Below, one piece after another: positions 59,032-64,000 of a stretch of 64,000 nt of DNA. Position 1 is the first letter of the stretch, and every line of letters begins with the position of its first letter. The translations under genes were made by a program, and so were the position numbers. The notes under the pieces are model-generated. The model was not told the origin of the DNA. It saw only the letters and a program-made list of their open reading frames with translations, and did no database searches. Source of the DNA: Poronia punctata (Eukaryota > Ascomycota > Sordariomycetes > Xylariales > Xylariaceae); the NCBI GenBank assembly GCA_022579005.1, contig MU401459.1, positions 310,001 to 374,000 on the forward strand. Reading direction: 5' to 3'.

Positions 59032-61727
59032 CCTAGAGACACTCTAGTGTAGTTTTTACAGGAATCCTCCTGTTGTCTATTTTAATTAATGTAGAGATAC
59101 CATCCATGTTCTCGGCCGCCAATTGACTCCTTATACGAGTAGAGTCTCGGTCATGTCGAATTTCCCGGAAGCTTGCTCTTCGTGAACAACTAGACTAGGC
59201 TAATCGTAGGTGGCTTGGTTTACGCGTAACCTAGCTTGGTTGAGCAGGATAAATAAACTTTTTCTGGAAATATAGGTGTATTGTACGAGCTGAGAAACCA
59301 GGATGGATCAAGACTTCGTACACAATATACCTTCCTTACTCGTAGGTATCTTGCTGCTACTAGTAGCTTCTCCTACCTACCTTTGTGCAAGTTTCGACTT
59401 CATGTACGTTTACATTATGTCTTACACATGTACAGTGTATACTCGTAAAGCGCCAATGTAGGTGTAGTAAATATATAATGAGACCCAGCGAAGGGAAGGG
59501 GCCTCCGAGGGTAGATCTCTACCACAGAAGGCCCAGGCGGTATAAAGAGCATCTACTGTATGGGTCTTTTTATAGGATGTATCTTTGGGGTCTACGGATT
59601 CAAAAGCTTAGAAGTGCCGTATACGTGTATGTATATAAGGAACGTATGTTATACCTACCTGAGAGCCCCATGGCCATCATTCCTTGAAGACATTCTTTTG
59701 ATACATCTAAAGTTAACATTTAGAGTAAGGTCCCTTAAAAGTTGGCCAGGCACGCCAAGGCCCCCCAGGTCAGCTTGGAAGACAGAAGGCCAAGACGCTG
59801 GAATGCGGCGGACTTTTTAAAATGATCGAAAAATACTTTAGTACACACTAGAGCACGGTAGAGTAATGTCGGTGTTCTTGATAGGTTGGTTTATACAGCC
59901 AAGATATACTAAACGGGAGATTTACAAAGTACAGTCGATAGTGTTTCTGTCTTGCAAAAGCATGTAACGTATATTTCCCGATTGTTCCCAGATATTTTGC
60001 GTCCCCTTGTGCCCTACTCGTAGGTTGGATAACAGATCACAATAGGGTTGCAAAAGGCGTACTCTTTGCGGTGCAGAATTACCTACGAACTCCCCGTCGT
60101 ACTTATTACCAGCACTTGCAGTTTCGTCTAGCTTAGCAGTCAGGGCAGCTAAAGGGTTCCCTCTTCAATTGTTCGCAAGAACTAACCTACCTTCTTACAG
60201 GTTTTCCAAGCATGGCAGGCACGCAGATACCTGTCGTGCCTGTACTCGTATCACGTATGGTACCTTATGTATGCACCTATCTAACACGTACGTAATGCAC
60301 CTACCTACTTCTAGCAGGGATTACCAATATTACACAAAAAAGCTCTTCCTGTGCAACTGGAAGTCTTGGCGTGGGTCAACTAGATTTGACGTCAATGCTT
60401 GTAGGTAGTAGGGTAAACGGGCCAGATGTGCCAGTTTCCCGCTAGATCAGGTACGTGTAGGCAATGTCTGTTTTCCTGGGTCCTGGCTTCCTATTGGGAA
60501 ATAGGTAATATGTCCTCCAAAGCAACCAAACATATCGCGATAAAGCGTCCCTGCAAAGTCACCTTGGCTTTGAAGTTATTAGTTTGGGAACTATTATACT
60601 TGCATATTACTCGCAACCGTATATAATATATCCACCTCAGCGCCCAAGCTATCGACGCACTTGGCCGTATCTGTCGTAACGGCCCATTGAAGCCGACTAA
60701 TCTAGTTAGCATCCTGTTTTCTAGTTGATGCTATGACGAGCATTAGGGGTCATGTTGACTGCCAGGGACGGACAGCACAGCCGGGACAGGCATGCTCGGC
60801 ATAATTACATCTTTACCTTGCATTTTTGCAGTATGTACCTTAACCTAGGGACGTCACTCACAATACCTATAGACTATTAGACACGGAACTTCCCATGCCA
60901 ATATTATTAGACTAATATATTAGACTAACCTACCCACTTACGTAGGGATGGACATCCTTACGGAGATCCCGCTTAGTGATCTACGACCAATACCGGCCCG
61001 TACCATAGACAAGGATTCCACTGACCGTCAAGGTGCCAGGGTCCCCAGCTGATATGAAATTTATATTAACAGGTTGAGAGGTAACCCAATCCTGTGGGTT
61101 GTCACGATCACATTCCACAGTATTGCATTTAGAGCTTCTCACAGCAGGTAGGTACTATAGGTACTGATTCGAGAACAGAAGCGTCTATTTACCCATGCCT
61201 CGTTTATGAAGCTAGGCGTAGCCCGAACTCCTTTCCCTAGGAGGGCATAGCTGCACTCAACTATCTGTCGTCGATCCCTCTTGTGAATATGAATATGGAC
61301 AGGCTTTGTTCTATTGGTATTTGCGAAGCTTCGAATGGGGTGGTATCAACACTTCATCTACGAGTACGCGTACCGATTAGGCCCATATTCAGCCCATATG
61401 AATATGGACTTTTGGCTGGCCTATGGAGTTCCGGACAGTGAGGGACTGAGTCTCCCGATTTATGTCTCGGGGGTAGTGATAAGAAAATATCAATGTGCAA
61501 TTTCTGGCATATTCGCTTGACGTACTCGTAGATCTCTGGAGGCCTACTCTGCTTCATTTTCGCCCTCTGCCCTCTGCCCTCTCTGGTTATAAAGGCAGTG
61601 TTCCTGTCCAACTTGAAACCCAATTACTCACTAACAAGTTGAAAAGGTGTTTACTGTATCGAATACTAACTGTCAAGGGACAACACACAGAACCATAAGA
61701 CTCTATTTTACAGCATATTAGTCCACC
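59032..61727. other. 2.7-kb gene-free region with dense TACTCGTA motifs
   Basis: Copies of the 8-mer lie at 59133, 59337, 59440, 60015, 60243, 61359 and 61523. A 7-bp tandem repeat lies at 61562-61582. No protein frame has supporting features. Confidence 0.5.
61562..61582. repeat. 7-bp tandem repeat (GCCCTCT x3)
   Basis: Three perfect copies of GCCCTCT, about 150 bp upstream of the acyl-CoA-oxidase-like start. Probably a slippage microsatellite. Confidence 0.8.
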
Positions 61728-63602
61728 ATGTTGGGAATCAAAGACGTATACGGTCATTCCCTTTTCGACCGGAAGAAGGATTACTTGGAATATCCTAACC
61801 CTGATGACATACACCTTGCGTACGAGAGATCCCGTCTAATCTGCCAACAAAGCGGTAAGTTGACAACGTTGGCTGTAGAGAGAAATCAAGCGCGCTTTAC
61901 TCATCGCATAACAGGCTTAACCCTTGAGGATATCATGCAACTGAGCCCCAAGTTTTGGGACTTCTACCGTCAACGTAAGCGGCTCTTCTCTCTAGCCCCA
62001 GAACAACACTAATCTTCAACAGACATTATCATAAGAGATTCAGCCGTAGGCACAATCCTTTCTATCCACTGGAACCTATGTATAGGAACAATAGGGAGCT
62101 ACGCGCCTCTCCGGCCAGATCTTATTCCTCTTCTAGAAAAGCTCCTCAGGTTCGACCTATGCGGCGAGTTCATGCTCACAGAGATCGGCCACGGGCTCGA
62201 TGCTCGTAACTTGGAAACAACGGCTACACTCCAACCAGATGGCTCCTTTGACCTACATTCCCCCACGGCCACAGCCGCCAAAGCCATGCCGCCAAGTACG
62301 CCATGGGCGGGTGTCGGACGGGTGGCCGTGGTCTTCGCGCGCCTCATCGTAGCAGGCGAAGACCGGGGAGTGAAGCCTTTCATCGTCAACCTGAACGACG
62401 AAAAGGCCATGTACCCTGGTATCACATCCCGGGCACTGCCAACACGCAGCGGCGCCAAGGCACTCGATCATGCCCTGACAACGTTCACGCACGTCCGGCT
62501 AGAGTCTGACGCCCTTCTAGGGTCTGCAGACGTGACGCAAGACGAACGGACGGCCTTCTTCCAGAATATCCACAGAGTCCCTATTGGCACGATATCGCTC
62601 ACCATACCAAACATCCCTGCCTTGGAGTCGTCGGCGTACATAGCGGGTACGTACAGCATGCGCCGACTGGTGGCGGGCGGAGGTAAAGATCAGAAGGTGC
62701 CGATTATCCAGTTCGCGACGCAATACCGTCCCATCTTGGACGCGCTCGTGCTCAGCCGAGTGTACGATGCCTTTTCGCGGGTGGCCATCGCCGGGTTCCA
62801 GGATTCCAGACTTAATCCTGTAGTCCGCCATGGGTTGGCAGCTTGCTTCAAGGCCACCGTTACTATGGACACACAGGCGGCACTCTTGGAAATCGCCGAT
62901 CGATGCGGCTGGCAGGGGTTGTTCGGGTATAACCAGATTATAGAGACTGCAATGGGGATGAAGGGGAATAACATTGCCGAGGGCGACTATACCGTCCTGT
63001 GTATTCGTAAGTCTTTCGAACTCCCTTCACTCTACGAGTATTCGATCATCACACGTGCTGACATTTTTAATATAGGCCTAGTATCAGAAGTCCTTCGCGG
63101 CCGATATGAAATCCCCAAAGCCACGCTAAAAGACTGCCTTCTCGCCAAACACGAAGCCGGAGTATGGGAGGAGGCCCGGGCCCTAATCGGCTCGTTAACA
63201 GACAAAGACTTCCGCGGCGAGGAATTCAACGCCCTCATCCTCCCTCGCTGCCGTGACATCATTCGAGCCACAGGCCACAGAATGGCCTACGAAGCCGCCG
63301 CAAGAGAAACAATCACACCCGAGATCCTGCGCCTCTTTGAATGTATTTGCATCAAGGCCGATCTCAGCTGGTACATGGAATCCGGCGATCTGACGCGAGC
63401 AGCATTCTATAAGCGCGATGCCCAGGCCGGCAGGGACGCTATCCCTGAGCTTCAGTCTTTTCTGACGCAGGACATGGCGCCGCATCTGCCTCGTGTGCCG
63501 ATCATGTACGAGGAGGCGTGGAACGAGTTTGAGAAGGTCCTTCCCGAGTTCAAGGCCGGCGAAACAAAAAAGCAGACAGGTTTCTTTCCCTCGCGGATAT
63601 AA
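61728..63602 (+). CDS. Acyl-CoA oxidase / dehydrogenase-family flavoprotein
   Basis: join(61728..61854, 61915..61974, 62023..63006, 63076..63602), 565 residues. The family oxidises acyl-CoA to the trans-2-enoyl form with FAD. Acyl-CoA-oxidase traits are the start MLGIKDVYGHSLF, the flavin-site GEFMLTEIGHGLDARNLET, the beta domain with PGITSRALPTRSGAKALDH, the helical domain AGTYSMRRLV, and AEGDYTVLCIR with E382 as likely catalytic base. The end PSRI is not a peroxisomal SKL-type signal. At about 565 residues it lacks the C-terminal helical domain of full-length (about 680-residue) Pox-type oxidases. The last intron is a multiple of three with no stop, so retention would add 23 residues; its GTAAGT donor, GCTGAC branch and TATAG acceptor argue for removal. 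Confidence 0.9.
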
Positions 63603-64000
63603 GAGTTCTAGTAAAAAGTAAATCAGTGCGCTTAACTTAGTACAAGCTATATTAGTTATATTATAAAGAACTATATATTTTTAAAAAATTCCATATAACT
63701 ATGATAAGGTCAAAAATCCCGCTTTATAGCATACGCTCCTGTAAAGCTGCTAACTAAGGCACATGACCTTGGGTGCAAGGGTATCCCATTCAGTGGTCTA
63801 CCTCTGCGCAACACTTTCCTGTTAGGATATCGCTGCGTCTAAGGGTCATCTGTCCAAAAGCCGTTGGGTAAGAGGCTGTCTGTTGGGTCGTGAGAGGGAC
63901 GAAAGGAGAAGACGGGAAGAACCGCGGGCGGTACTTGGGAAGGTTAATATTGTCGTACACCTGCACTTAAACATGTTAGATAAAAGTTCATGGCTATATA
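63603..64000. other. 3' flank to window edge, no gene seen
   Basis: AT-rich sequence right after the oxidase-like gene, probably its 3' untranslated region, then about 250 bp without features. Confidence 0.5.

Larger units (their letters stand above)
3575..63040. repeat. Dispersed non-coding 8-mer TACTCGTA / TACGAGTA
   Basis: At least 37 copies, start positions: 3575, 3954, 7280, 7852, 8630, 8758, 9101, 9890, 9920, 12923, 13159, 13362, 22031, 27554, 27707, 29541, 29668, 29949, 31915, 32123, 36463, 38240, 47434, 49913, 49919, 50038, 51762, 52173, 57257, 59133, 59337, 59440, 60015, 60243, 61359, 61523 and 63033. All lie outside coding exons; 63033 is in an intron. About two would be expected by chance with even base composition. 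Flanks are variable but often extend to TACGAGTAGG or GTACGAGTAC. Confidence 0.85.

Overview
The window is nuclear DNA of a filamentous ascomycete (Pezizomycotina, most likely a Sordariomycete). The evidence is the gene content (fungal-type calnexin, Tma22, Rpn10, Rpb4, TFIIB, Trs23), short 50-100 nt introns with GTAAGT-like donors and CTAAC/CTAAT branch sites, genes on both strands without operons, and an intron-containing nuclear tRNA gene. I support 22 protein-coding genes and 2 tRNA genes. No rRNA, CRISPR array, transposon or virus was recognised. Exon structures were worked out by hand from splice signals, frame continuity and family conservation.

Layout. 0.3-3.1 kb: membrane-anchored M28/transferrin-receptor-like protein (-). 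5.7-6.5 kb: HAD hydrolase (+). 6.5-10.5 kb: gene-free. 10.5-16.6 kb: GPI-type cysteine-rich wall protein (+), methylthioribulose-1-phosphate dehydratase (-), calnexin (+). 17.4-20.3 kb: large methyltransferase-domain protein (-). 22.4-36.1 kb: a dense housekeeping block with tma22 (+), borealin/Nbl1-type protein (-), rpn10 (+), trs23 (-), rpb4 (+), a PI-PLC-like phosphodiesterase (-), an unknown, probably mitochondrial protein (+) and an Aly/Yra1 mRNA-export factor (+). 38.7-44.3 kb: a seven-exon gene for a 1754-residue protein with an internal Hint (Hedgehog/intein) module. 44.7-45.0 kb: tRNA-Ala and tRNA-Ile. 45.4-49.1 kb: PHD-finger protein and class III CoA-transferase (both -). 50.6-55.8 kb: single-pass membrane protein, TFIIB, short-chain dehydrogenase (all +). 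57.8-59.0 kb: Sec14-like CRAL-TRIO protein (+). 61.7-63.6 kb: acyl-CoA-oxidase-like protein (+).

Most genes are single-copy cell machinery: transcription (Rpb4, TFIIB, PHD protein), mRNA export (Yra1), translation (Tma22, tRNAs), protein folding and turnover (calnexin, Rpn10), trafficking (Trs23, Sec14-like) and metabolism (methionine salvage, CoA-transferase, acyl-CoA oxidase). They do not form a visible pathway cluster. The gene most worth attention is the Hint-domain giant: an autoprocessing-type module sits between two long regions I cannot assign, and the C-terminal part carries strongly hydrophobic segments. Other points of interest are a start codon split by an intron (trs23), a probable pseudoenzyme in the M28 family, and at least 37 non-coding copies of the 8-mer TACTCGTA/TACGAGTA, about 20 times more than chance predicts.
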